Assembly: GCF_001014645.1 (NCBI RefSeq)
Contig: NZ_LASZ01000015.1
Span: 1 to 64,000, forward strand
Reading direction: 5' to 3'
Length of the DNA stretch: 64,000 bases
DNA from: Luteimonas sp. FCS-9
Lineage (GTDB): Bacteria; Pseudomonadota; Gammaproteobacteria; Xanthomonadales; Xanthomonadaceae
Both the position numbers and the translations under genes were made by a program. The notes under the pieces are model-generated. The model had not been told where the DNA came from, did not search any database, and saw only the letters and a program-made list of their open reading frames with translations. This document shows, one piece after another, positions 1-8,887 of the stretch. Numbering within the stretch: the stretch's first letter is position 1; the number at the start of each line of letters is the position of its first letter.

Positions 1-359
1 CGCGAGATCTCGATCGAGGTGTAGGCGACCGGGTCGTCGAGCCCGTCGAGCAGCAGCTCGGTCTTGCGCCCGCTGCCGCTGCCGAACTCGACCACGTGCA
101 CGCCCGCACCGATCGCCTGGGCGATCGTGTCCATGCGCGCCTCCAGCAGCGCCAGCTCGGTGCGCGTGAGGTAGTACTCGGGCTGGCGCGTGATCGCCTC
201 GAACAGGCGCGAGCCCTCGGCGTCGTAGAAATACTTGGACGGCAGCCGCTTGGGCGTGCGCGACAGGCCGGCGACGGCGTCGGCGGCGATGTCGTCGGGA
301 CGCGGGCGCAGGTCGGTCAGCGCGGCCTGCGCACGGGCGCGGGCGGTGGCGGCGTTCAT
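1..359 (-). CDS. egtD: EgtD, histidine N-alpha-methyltransferase (partial)
   Basis: N-terminal ~119 residues of a SAM-dependent methyltransferase; the rest lies beyond the left edge. EgtD trimethylates L-histidine to hercynine, the first step of ergothioneine synthesis in the cytosol. The visible part carries RLPSKYFYDAEGSRLFEAIT, followed by PEYYLTRTE and the glycine-rich SAM-binding stretch VVEFGSGSGRKT, all typical of the EgtD/DUF2260 family. The ATG (357-359) overlaps the TGA of egtB by the four bases ATGA, so the two are translationally coupled with egtB first. The family call is firm; completeness cannot be judged. Confidence 0.9.
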   Translation of the reverse strand, partial: MNAATARARAQAALTDLRPRPDDIAADAVAGLSRTPKRLPSKYFYDAEGSRLFEAITRQPEYYLTRTELALLEARMDTIAQAIGAGVHVVEFGSGSGRKTELLLDGLDDPVAYTSIEIS

Positions 360-1654
360 GCGGAATCCTTGGCCAGGCGCAGGCCGGCGAACTGCCAGCG
401 CGCGTCGGAGGGGAAGAAGTTGCGATAGCTCGCGCGCACGTGGTCGGCCGGGGTGGCGCAGCTGCCGCCGCGCAGCACCCACTGCGCATCCATGAACTTG
501 CCGTTGTACTCGCCCAGCGCGCCCGGCCAAGGCCGGTAGCCGGGATAGGCGGTGTAGGCGCTGTGGGTCCATTCCCACACGTCGCCGAACAGCTGCTGCA
601 GCCCGGTGTCGGCGGCCCCCGGCGCGCAGGGATGCAGGCGGTCGGCATCGGCGAAGTTGCCGCCCACCGGCACGCCGGCGGCGGCCTGCTCCCATTCGAA
701 CTCGGTCGGCAGCCGCGCCCCGGCCCAGCGCGCGAACGCGTCGGCCTCGTAATAGCTCAGGTGGCACACCGGCGCGCCGGGATCGAGCGCGCGCCAGCCG
801 CCGAGCGTGAACTCGCGCGCCAGCGCCTCGTCCCAGTACAGCGGCCGCTGCCAGCCCTCGGCCTGCACCCGGGCCCAGCCCGCGCTCAGCCACAGCCCGA
901 CCGTGCGGTAGCCGCCGTCCTCGACGAACGCGAGGTAGTCGGCGTTGCTGACCGGCCGGCTGGCGAGCGCATGCGCCGGCACCAGCACGCGGTGGCGCGG
1001 CGTCTCGTTGTCGTAGGCGAAGCCCGCCGCACCCGGCCAGCCGGCGTGGCCGATCTCGACCACGCACTCCTCGCGCGCCATCCAGCGCAGCGGCGCCGCC
1101 GTGCCGCGCGCGGCCGGCAGGTCGTCGCGGTAGGCCGGCGCGATCGGGTTGGACCAGAACGCGTGCTTGATGTCGGTCAGCAGCAGTTCCTGGTGCTGCT
1201 GCTCGTGCTGCAGGCCGAGTTCGACGATGTCGAGCCGGGCGTCGTCGAGATCGCCCGAGGCCAGCCGCGCGCGCATGCGCGTCTCCACCGCGTCGCGGTA
1301 GTCGCGCACCTGGGCGAGCGTCGGTCGCGACAGCAGGCCGCGGTGCGGGCGCGCGTGCATCGGCCCGACGCTCTGGTAGTAGCTGTTGAACAGGAAGTCC
1401 CAGGCCGGGTCGACCTCGCGGTAGCCCGGGTCTGCGGCCAGCACGAAGCGCTCGAAGAACCAGGTCGTGTGCGCCAGGTGCCACTTGGTCGGGCTGGCGT
1501 CGGCCATGCTCTGGACCATCGCGTCCTCGGCGCCGATCGGCGCGGCGAGCGCGGCGCTGCGCGCACGCACGCGGTCGAAACGGGCGCGCAGCCGCGTGGC
1601 GCGTTCGCCGGTCGGCGCACGGGCGGGGATCGCTTGCGGGGACGGCGGCGTCAT
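356..1654 (-). CDS. egtB: EgtB, ergothioneine sulfoxide synthase
   Basis: 432 aa, normal length for proteobacterial EgtB. This non-haem iron enzyme joins hercynine to cysteine or gamma-glutamylcysteine with O2 to form the sulfoxide precursor of ergothioneine. An N-terminal DinB-like helical domain carries KWHLAHTTWFFERF and the iron-ligand region LQHEQQHQELLLTDIKHAF. A C-terminal formylglycine-generating-enzyme/sulfatase-modifying domain has the motifs GDVWEWTHSAY, WVLRGGSCATP and the terminal FAGLRLAKD. The gene precedes egtD with a 4-base overlap, forming the minimal egtBD arrangement; no egtA, egtC or egtE lies nearby. It is divergent from recC, with about 95 bp between the two starts. Confidence 0.94.
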   Translation of the reverse strand: MTPPSPQAIPARAPTGERATRLRARFDRVRARSAALAAPIGAEDAMVQSMADASPTKWHLAHTTWFFERFVLAADPGYREVDPAWDFLFNSYYQSVGPMHARPHRGLLSRPTLAQVRDYRDAVETRMRARLASGDLDDARLDIVELGLQHEQQHQELLLTDIKHAFWSNPIAPAYRDDLPAARGTAAPLRWMAREECVVEIGHAGWPGAAGFAYDNETPRHRVLVPAHALASRPVSNADYLAFVEDGGYRTVGLWLSAGWARVQAEGWQRPLYWDEALAREFTLGGWRALDPGAPVCHLSYYEADAFARWAGARLPTEFEWEQAAAGVPVGGNFADADRLHPCAPGAADTGLQQLFGDVWEWTHSAYTAYPGYRPWPGALGEYNGKFMDAQWVLRGGSCATPADHVRASYRNFFPSDARWQFAGLRLAKDSA

Positions 1655-1748
1655 CCATACAGCTTAGGCGCCGACCGTGACGGTGCCGTTAGCCGTGCCG
1701 GGCCCGCGCGTCTCGCATGCTGCGAACCCGCTGCGGCAAGATGGCGCG

Positions 1749-4700
1749 ATGACCGACCCGGCCACCGACTTCCGCCTCTACCCGTCCAACGCGCTGGAGG
1801 TCCTGGCCGGGCTGCTGGCCGCCGAACTGCGCCGGCCGGTGCCCGGCGGGTCGATCCTCGCGCCGGAGGTCGTGCTGATCCCGCAGGTCGCCATGCGCCG
1901 CTGGCTGCAGGCGACGCTGGCCGCCGAGCACGGCGTGGCCGCGAACCTCGAGTTCCTGACCCCCGGCGAGTTCGTCGCCCGCGCGCTCGCCGCCAACCTC
2001 GGCCCGGCGCAGGACGAGCTCGATGCCGCCAGCCTGCGCTGGCGCCTGTACGCCGCGCTCGTCGACCCCGAGGTGCTGGCGCAGCCAGCGCTCGCGTCGC
2101 TGGCCGCGTATCTGGCCGGCGACGACGCACTGCGACCGTGGGCGCTCGCGGGCGAACTGGCCGGCGTGTTCGAGAAGTACCAGGCCTGGCGGCGCGACTG
2201 GCTGCTGCGCTGGGAAGGCGGCGCCGATCCGGGCGACCCGCAGGCCGCGCTGTGGCGGCATGTCGCCGCCGGCCGCGACACCCGCGCGCGCCGCATCCAG
2301 ACCTACCTGGACCGCTTCGCGGGCGAGCGCGCGACGTTGCCGCAGGGCCTGCCGCGGCGGATGTTCGCGTTCGCCACGCTCAACGTCTCGCCCGACGTGC
2401 TGCGCGTGCTGGCGACGCAGGCCCGCGTGGGCACGCTGCACTTCTACCTGCCCACGCCGGCCCGCGGTTACTGGGGCGACCTGCAGGCGCTGGCGCCGCA
2501 CCGGCGCGCACGCGCCGACGAGGCGTTCGACGCGGCGCTGCTGGCGGGCCACGCCGACGACAACCGCCTGCTGCAGGCCTGGGGCGCGGCCGGGCGGGAT
2601 TTCATGGCGTTGCTGGGCGGCTACGAGGTCGTGCACCCGCGCGCCGAGATCGAGGTCTATGCCGACCCGCTCGAATCGGGCCAGCGTCCGCTCGATGGCG
2701 GCGGCCTGGGCGACACGCTGCTGCGGCGGATGCAGAGCGACCTGTTCCGCCGCGCCCCGCCGCCGGCGCCCGCGCCGCGCGCCGCGCCCGAGCTGCGCGA
2801 CCCCAGCCTGCAGCTGCATGCCTGCCACACGCGCCTGCGCGAGCTGCAGGTGCTGCACGACCAGTTGCGCGGCCTGCTCGAGGACCCGCGCTTCGACCCG
2901 CCGCTGCAGCCGCGCGAGATCGCGGTGCTCGCCCCGGACATCGATCCCTACGTGCCCTACCTCGAGGCGGTGTTCGGCCACGCAAGGCCCGGGACGGAGC
3001 CGGAGGCCCAGGGGACCGCCGACACCGGCCCGGGCGTCCGCACGCGCATCCCGTACGCGCTGGCCGACACCAGCCCGCTGGCCGGCGAGCCGTTGGCCGA
3101 GGTGTTCGTGCGCCTGCTCGGCCTGCCGGTGTCGCGCTTCGGGCTCAACGAGACGCTCGACCTGCTCGCCAGCCCGCCGCTGGCGCAGGCCGCCGGGCTC
3201 GACGCGGCCGCGTTCGAACGCCTGCACGGCTGGCTGCAGGCCGCCGGCGCACGCTGGGGGCTCGACGGCGCGCACCGCGCCGCGCACGGCGCGCCCGACG
3301 ACGACGCCTACACCTGGACGTTCGCGCTCGACCGCCTGCTGCTGGGCCATGCCAGCGGCAGCGAGGACGCGATCGCGCGCGTCGCGCCGTGGCCGGCGCT
3401 CGAGGGCGGCGCGCTCGACGCGCTCGACACCCTGGTCCGGCTGCTGCGCGTGCTCAGCCGCGCGCAGCGGGGCCTGGGCGAGGCGCTCGCGCCCGGGGCG
3501 TGGCGCGAGCGCCTGCTCGGCCTGCTCGATGCGCTGCTGCCCGGGACCCCGTCCGCGCCGGCCACCCAGCGCGCGCTCGACCGGCTGCGCCGGCTGATCG
3601 ACGCGTTTGCGGCCGACGCCGCGCGCGCCGGCGTCGAGACGCCGGTGCCGGCCGAGGTCGTGCGTGCGCACTTTGCGCAGTTGCTGGCCGAGGCCGATAC
3701 CCGTGCGCCGCTGCTGACCGGCGGCATCAGCGTCGGGCGCATGGTGCCGATGCGCCTGCTGCCGTTCCGGGTGATCTGCCTGCTGGGCATGAACGATGGC
3801 GACTTCCCGCGCCGTGACGCCGCCGCCGGCCTCAACCGCCTCACCGCCGAGCTGGGCACGACGCGACGCCGCCACGGCGACCGCTCCACGCGCGAGGACG
3901 ACCGCTTCCTGTTCCTGCAGCTGTTCGCCTCGGCGCAGGACGTGTTCTACGTCAGCTACCTGGGTGCGGACGCGCGCGACGGCAGCGTGCGCGAACCCTC
4001 GCCGCTGGTGGCCGAACTGCTCGCAACCGCCGCGGCCTACCACGCCGACCCGCAGGCGGCGGCCGCGGCACTGACGGTGCGCCACGCACTGCAGCCGTTC
4101 GCGCCGGCCGCGTTCGGTGCCGATGGCGACCCGCGCCGCTTCAGCTACCGCGCGCAGTGGCAGCCGGCCTCGGCCCGCATCGGCGGTGCGCGTACGCCGC
4201 TGGCGCCGTGGTGCGCGACGCCACTGCCGCCGTCCACCGACGACGGGATCGCGCCGCCGGACACCACGCTGTCGCTCGATGCGCTGCGCCGGTTCCTGGT
4301 CGCGCCGGCCGCGCAGTTCCTGCGCGAGCGCCTGGACCTGCGCCTGGCCGAGGCGGCCGAGGTCGGCCAGGACGTCGAGCCGCTGCTCACGCCGGGGGCG
4401 GGCCTGCAGAAGGCGCTGCTGCAGCAACGCGTGTTCGACGCCCTGCTCGCCGGCGACACCGACGCGCTGTACGCGCGGCTGCGCGCGCAGGCGCTGCTGC
4501 CGTCCGGGCCGCTGGGCCAGCGCCAGCTCGACGCGCTGCTGGCGGCACTGCGCCCCTACGCCAAGGCGTTCGCCGACTGGGGCGGCGCCCGCCCCCCCGA
4601 GACGCGGCGCATCGAGGTCGAGCTCGACGGGATGCGGCTGCACGGCCGCCTCGACCGCCTCTACCCGCAGGGCCTGGGCCACGTGCGGCTGGGCGCGATG

Positions 4701-5195
4701 AACGGGCCGGCCGCGATCCGCCACGGCCTGGACTGGCTGCTGGCCGGTGCCGCCGGGCTCGACCTGCCGCTGGTGCAGGTCTTTGACGCGGGCGAAGGCG
4801 GCATCGGCCCGTTCGTGCGCGCCCCGCTGCCGCCGGCGCAGGCGCGTGCGGCGCTGCAGCGCCTGCTCGACCTGCGCCGCGAGGGCCTGCAGGCGCCGCT
4901 GCCGTTCGGCCCCTACAGCGGCTGGGACTACTTCAGCGCCGACGACCCCGAACGCGCGCTCCAGGCCGCCACCGCGCGCTGGCGCGGTGGCGAGCGCCAG
5001 TGGGGCGAAGGCACCGGCGAGGCCTACCGGCTCGCGCTGCGCGGGCGCGACCCGTTCGCCGACCCGACGCTGCTGCAGCGCTTCGCGCAGACCAGCTTCG
5101 CGGTGTTCTCGGCAGTCGAGCGCGGCGACGTGCACGCCGGCTTCGACGACGGCCGCCGCTTCGTGGTCGATGCCGACACGGAGGTCGAGGCGTGA
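1749..5195 (+). CDS. recC: RecC, exodeoxyribonuclease V gamma subunit
   Basis: 1148 aa, close to E. coli RecC (1122). RecC is the scaffold of the RecBCD helicase-nuclease and reads Chi on the 3' strand during double-strand break repair. Family landmarks are the N-terminal FRLYPSNALEVLAGLLA, the pin/scanning region with GGISVGRMVPMRLLPFRVIC and LGMNDGDFPR, and SYLGADARDGS, where RecC has helicase-like but inactive domains. The open frame extends to 1677, but the ATG at 1749 gives the conserved N terminus and is preferred. The stop overlaps the GTG start of recB (GTGA, 5192-5195). The gene order is recC-recB-recD, without ptrA between recC and recB as in enterics. Confidence 0.95.
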   Translation: MTDPATDFRLYPSNALEVLAGLLAAELRRPVPGGSILAPEVVLIPQVAMRRWLQATLAAEHGVAANLEFLTPGEFVARALAANLGPAQDELDAASLRWRLYAALVDPEVLAQPALASLAAYLAGDDALRPWALAGELAGVFEKYQAWRRDWLLRWEGGADPGDPQAALWRHVAAGRDTRARRIQTYLDRFAGERATLPQGLPRRMFAFATLNVSPDVLRVLATQARVGTLHFYLPTPARGYWGDLQALAPHRRARADEAFDAALLAGHADDNRLLQAWGAAGRDFMALLGGYEVVHPRAEIEVYADPLESGQRPLDGGGLGDTLLRRMQSDLFRRAPPPAPAPRAAPELRDPSLQLHACHTRLRELQVLHDQLRGLLEDPRFDPPLQPREIAVLAPDIDPYVPYLEAVFGHARPGTEPEAQGTADTGPGVRTRIPYALADTSPLAGEPLAEVFVRLLGLPVSRFGLNETLDLLASPPLAQAAGLDAAAFERLHGWLQAAGARWGLDGAHRAAHGAPDDDAYTWTFALDRLLLGHASGSEDAIARVAPWPALEGGALDALDTLVRLLRVLSRAQRGLGEALAPGAWRERLLGLLDALLPGTPSAPATQRALDRLRRLIDAFAADAARAGVETPVPAEVVRAHFAQLLAEADTRAPLLTGGISVGRMVPMRLLPFRVICLLGMNDGDFPRRDAAAGLNRLTAELGTTRRRHGDRSTREDDRFLFLQLFASAQDVFYVSYLGADARDGSVREPSPLVAELLATAAAYHADPQAAAAALTVRHALQPFAPAAFGADGDPRRFSYRAQWQPASARIGGARTPLAPWCATPLPPSTDDGIAPPDTTLSLDALRRFLVAPAAQFLRERLDLRLAEAAEVGQDVEPLLTPGAGLQKALLQQRVFDALLAGDTDALYARLRAQALLPSGPLGQRQLDALLAALRPYAKAFADWGGARPPETRRIEVELDGMRLHGRLDRLYPQGLGHVRLGAMNGPAAIRHGLDWLLAGAAGLDLPLVQVFDAGEGGIGPFVRAPLPPAQARAALQRLLDLRREGLQAPLPFGPYSGWDYFSADDPERALQAATARWRGGERQWGEGTGEAYRLALRGRDPFADPTLLQRFAQTSFAVFSAVERGDVHAGFDDGRRFVVDADTEVEA

Positions 5196-8100
5196 CCGCG
5201 CCCGTGCCCACCCCGGTCGACCCATTCCTGACGCTGCCGCTGGCCGGCACGCAGCTGATCGAAGCCAGCGCCGGCACCGGCAAGACCTTCACGCTGGCCA
5301 CGCTCGTCACCCGGCTCGTCGTCGAGCGCGGCCTGCGCATCGGCCAGATCCTCGCGGTCACATTCACCGAGGCCGCCACGCAGGAACTGCGCAAGCGCAT
5401 CCGCGAGCGCCTGGTGCTGGCCTCGCGGCTGGTCGACGCCCCGGCGCGCGACGACGACGCGCCCGACGCCGCGCTCAGCCGCGCGGTGATCGCCGCGCAC
5501 CTGGCGGCGAGCGACGAATCCGCGGCCGCGCTGCAGCGCCGGCTGCAGCAGGCCGCCGACGAGATCGACCTGGCCGCGATCTTCACGATCCACGGCTTCT
5601 GCGCCCGCGTGCTGCGCGAGCACGCGCTCGAGAGCGGCCAGAGCTTCGCCGCCCCCGAACTGCTGGCCAACGACCGCGCGCTGCGCGAGGAACTGGCCGC
5701 CGACCTGTGGCGCGCCACCGCCGCCGACGCGACCGATGCGCCGCTGCTCGCCGCGCTGTGGCCGGCCGGCCCCGACGCGCTGGCGCGCGACTTGGCCGAG
5801 CTCGTCCGCCAGCCCGTGCTGCTGCCGCCCGATCCGACCGACGTGCCCGATCCGACGGCGCGCGAGGCCGCGCTCCACCGCGCCTCGCAGGCGCTGGCCG
5901 ACGGGTTCGCCGCGCATGGCGACGCGCTGCGCGCCGCCCTGTTGGAGGCGGTCGAGGGCAGGATCCTCAACGGCCAGAGCTACAAGGCCGCCTGGATCGA
6001 GGACCTGTGGCGATCGCTCGCGCACTGGTGCGCAGCCGGCGACTGGTCGGCGCCGACGCACGACAAGCTCGCGATGCTGCAGGCCGACACCCTCGCGGCC
6101 AAGACCAACAAGGCCCATGCCGGGCGCACGCCCGGCTCGCCGCTGTGCGCGCTGATCGCGCCGTACCTCGACGCCGTAGCCGCACTCGAGACCGCGCGCG
6201 GGCAGGCCCGGCTGCATCTGCTGCACCGGCTGCGCGACGCCGCGCGCGAGCGCCTGCGGCTGCGCAAGCGCCAGCTGCGCGTGCAGACCTACGACGACCT
6301 GATCGACGGCGTCGCCGACGCGCTCGACGGCCCGCACGCCGACGCCCTGGTGCGCCGCCTGCGCGCGCAATACGCGGTCGCGCTGGTCGACGAGTTCCAG
6401 GACACCGACGCGCGCCAATGGCGCATCTTCGGCACCGTGTTCGGCGACTCGCCGTCGGCGCGTGAGGCCGGCCTGGCGCCCGCGCTGTTCCTGATCGGCG
6501 ATCCCAAGCAGGCGATCTACGGCTTCCGCGGCGGCGACGTGCAGACCTATCTCGCCGCGGCGCAGGTCGCCGACCGCGCACCGGCGCTGGACCGCAACTT
6601 CCGCTCGCGCCCGTCGCTGCTCGCCGCGATCGAGGCGCTGTACGCGCAGGCCGGCGAGCGCGCCTTCCTCGATCCGCGCATCCGATTCCACCCGGTGCTG
6701 CCCGGCACCCAGCGCCACGACGGCGACTATCGGCGCGGGGGGCGCGATGCGCCGGCGCTGACGCTGTGGCGGGCGCCCGAACCGCCGGCCGACACCACCG
6801 GCAGGCGCAAGCCCTGGGACGCCAGCGCCTCTCGCGCGCTGGCCGCCGAGGCCTGCGTCGCCGCGATCCACGCCGTGCTGACCGAGGCGCGCGCCGGCAC
6901 CGCCACGCTCGACGGCGCGTCGGTGCAGGCGGGCGACATCGCGGTGCTGGTGCGCAAGCATGGCGAGGCCACGCGGATCCAGCAGGCGCTGGCCGCGGTC
7001 GGCATTCCCGCGGTCGCCGCCGGCAAGCAGAGCCTGTTCGCCACGCCCGAGGCGCACGAGGTGCTCACGCTGCTGCTCGCACTGCTGCACACCGCCGACG
7101 ACAGCCGCCTGCGCGCCGCGCTGGCGACCGTGCTGCTGGGCGTGGACGCCGCCGGCATCGCCGCGCTCGACGGTGACGCCGCCGCGCATCGCGCCTGGCA
7201 GCTGCGCGCGCTGGCCTGGCGCGAGCGCTGGCAGCGCGGCGGTCCGCTGGCGCTGGTCTCCGACCTGTGCGCCGACAACGGCGCGCGCCTGCTCGGGCTG
7301 CTCGACGGCGAGCGCCGGCTGACCAACTACCTGCAACTGGGGGAACTGCTGCAGCAGGCCGATGCGCGCGCGCTCGGCCTGCAGGGCCTGGTCGACTGGC
7401 TGGGCCAGCAGATCGCGCGCGCCGACGCCGACGACGAGACCCAGCTGCTGCGCCTGGAATCGGACGCGCGCCGGGTGCAGATCGTCACGCTGCACAAGAG
7501 CAAGGGCCTGGAGTACCCGCTGGTGTTCCTGCCGTTCGTCGGCATCGGCGGCCGCGCGCCCGATCCGGGGCGCGCCTGCGTGGTCGCCGACGACGCGGGC
7601 GCCCGCGCCCTGCACTGGAAACTGCAGGCCGACACGAGCGGCTGGGACGCCGCGCGCAGCGCCTGGATCGAGGCGCAGCGCGCCGAGGACGCGCGCCTGC
7701 TCTACGTCGGCCTGACCCGCGCCGAGCACGCGGTGTGGATCGCGACCGGCGAGTTCTACAACGCGCGCCAGACCGCGCTGGCACCGATGCTCGACGGCCT
7801 GCCCGACGTGCCCGGCCTCGTGCGCGAGGCCACCGTGCCGGCAGCGCTGCCCTGGCTGCCACCGGTCGATGCGGGCGAGCGCCCCACCGCGCGGACTGCC
7901 GCGCGCGCGATCGCGCCCGACTGGTGGGTGTACAGCTTCACCCAGCTCGCCAATGCCGACAGCGGCGCCCAGGACCCGTCCACGCGCGCGACCGTCGCCG
8001 CGGCCGGCGGCCACGACGAGCCCGAGGGCGAGCCCGCGCCCGAAGCGCCACGCGCAGACGACCACGACCCGCGCTTTGCCGGCAACCGCTTCGGCGTGGT

Positions 8101-8887
8101 GCTGCACGAAGCCTTGGAGCTGGGCGACTTCGCCGCGTGGCGTGGCTGGCGTGCGGACGACCCGGCGCCGCCCGGCCAGCGCGACGTCATCGAAGCGGCA
8201 TTGCGCGGCGGCGGCTACGCGGCCGAGGACATCGACGACGGCGTCGCCGTGCTGACCGCGCTGATCGGCTCCACGCTCACGGTCGCACTGCCCGAGGGCG
8301 TGCGGCTGTGCGACGTGCCCGTCGACGCGCGCCGGGCGGAGATCGAGTTCCAGTTCGCGCTGCAACCCACCGCGGTCGAGGCGATGCTCGCGCTGCTGCA
8401 CGCCCACGGCGTGGCGACCACCCGCACCGGCTTCGGCCTGCGCCGCACGCTCGAGGGCCTGATGACCGGCCTGATCGACCTGACCTACACCGTGGACGGC
8501 CGCTGGTACGTGCTCGACTACAAGTCCAACCGCCTGCCCGCCTACGACGCGCCGGCACTGCAGCGCGCGATGGCGCACAGCGAGTACGACCTGCAGGCGC
8601 TGATCTACACGCTCGCCCTGCACCGCTGGCTGCGCTTCCGCCTCGGCGGCGACTACGACTACGCCCGCGACTTCGGCGGCGTGCGCTACCTGTTCTGCCG
8701 CGGCCTCGACCCCGACCGCGACGCGACCTCGGGCGTGCACGCGCAACGCTTCGCCCCGGCGCTGATCCACGATCTCGATGCCTTGTTCGCCGGCGCGGTC
8801 GCACCCCCGCGGACGGTGTCGGCCGGGTCGCCGCCCGCGCATGCCGCGATGTCGCCCGCCAAAACGCCCCCGGGTGACCGCCCATGA
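5192..8887 (+). CDS. recB: RecB, exodeoxyribonuclease V beta subunit
   Basis: 1231 aa, an SF1A helicase with a C-terminal RecB nuclease. It is the 3'-5' motor and the only nuclease of RecBCD. The Walker A motif is ASAGTGKTF (K31); later motifs include VDEFQDTDARQW, DPKQAIYGFRGGDV and VTLHKSKGLEYPLVFLP. The nuclease centre has D1096 in GLIDLTY and D1109/K1111 in VLDYKSN, the same D-x12-D-x-K spacing as the known E. coli site, so the nuclease looks active. The GTG start at 5192 overlaps the recC stop and gives the expected N terminus; the longer frame upstream lies inside recC. Its stop overlaps the recD ATG. Confidence 0.96.
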   Translation: MTAPVPTPVDPFLTLPLAGTQLIEASAGTGKTFTLATLVTRLVVERGLRIGQILAVTFTEAATQELRKRIRERLVLASRLVDAPARDDDAPDAALSRAVIAAHLAASDESAAALQRRLQQAADEIDLAAIFTIHGFCARVLREHALESGQSFAAPELLANDRALREELAADLWRATAADATDAPLLAALWPAGPDALARDLAELVRQPVLLPPDPTDVPDPTAREAALHRASQALADGFAAHGDALRAALLEAVEGRILNGQSYKAAWIEDLWRSLAHWCAAGDWSAPTHDKLAMLQADTLAAKTNKAHAGRTPGSPLCALIAPYLDAVAALETARGQARLHLLHRLRDAARERLRLRKRQLRVQTYDDLIDGVADALDGPHADALVRRLRAQYAVALVDEFQDTDARQWRIFGTVFGDSPSAREAGLAPALFLIGDPKQAIYGFRGGDVQTYLAAAQVADRAPALDRNFRSRPSLLAAIEALYAQAGERAFLDPRIRFHPVLPGTQRHDGDYRRGGRDAPALTLWRAPEPPADTTGRRKPWDASASRALAAEACVAAIHAVLTEARAGTATLDGASVQAGDIAVLVRKHGEATRIQQALAAVGIPAVAAGKQSLFATPEAHEVLTLLLALLHTADDSRLRAALATVLLGVDAAGIAALDGDAAAHRAWQLRALAWRERWQRGGPLALVSDLCADNGARLLGLLDGERRLTNYLQLGELLQQADARALGLQGLVDWLGQQIARADADDETQLLRLESDARRVQIVTLHKSKGLEYPLVFLPFVGIGGRAPDPGRACVVADDAGARALHWKLQADTSGWDAARSAWIEAQRAEDARLLYVGLTRAEHAVWIATGEFYNARQTALAPMLDGLPDVPGLVREATVPAALPWLPPVDAGERPTARTAARAIAPDWWVYSFTQLANADSGAQDPSTRATVAAAGGHDEPEGEPAPEAPRADDHDPRFAGNRFGVVLHEALELGDFAAWRGWRADDPAPPGQRDVIEAALRGGGYAAEDIDDGVAVLTALIGSTLTVALPEGVRLCDVPVDARRAEIEFQFALQPTAVEAMLALLHAHGVATTRTGFGLRRTLEGLMTGLIDLTYTVDGRWYVLDYKSNRLPAYDAPALQRAMAHSEYDLQALIYTLALHRWLRFRLGGDYDYARDFGGVRYLFCRGLDPDRDATSGVHAQRFAPALIHDLDALFAGAVAPPRTVSAGSPPAHAAMSPAKTPPGDRP

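Noticed and set aside
440..3817. 1125-codon plus-strand frame across egtB and recC
   Set aside because: Its product is arginine/alanine-rich without family motifs; egtB and recC in other frames carry clear motifs. High GC makes such antisense and shifted frames common.
1689..5225. 1178-codon minus-strand frame opposite recC
   Set aside because: Antisense shadow of recC; composition mirrors the third-position bias of the real gene.
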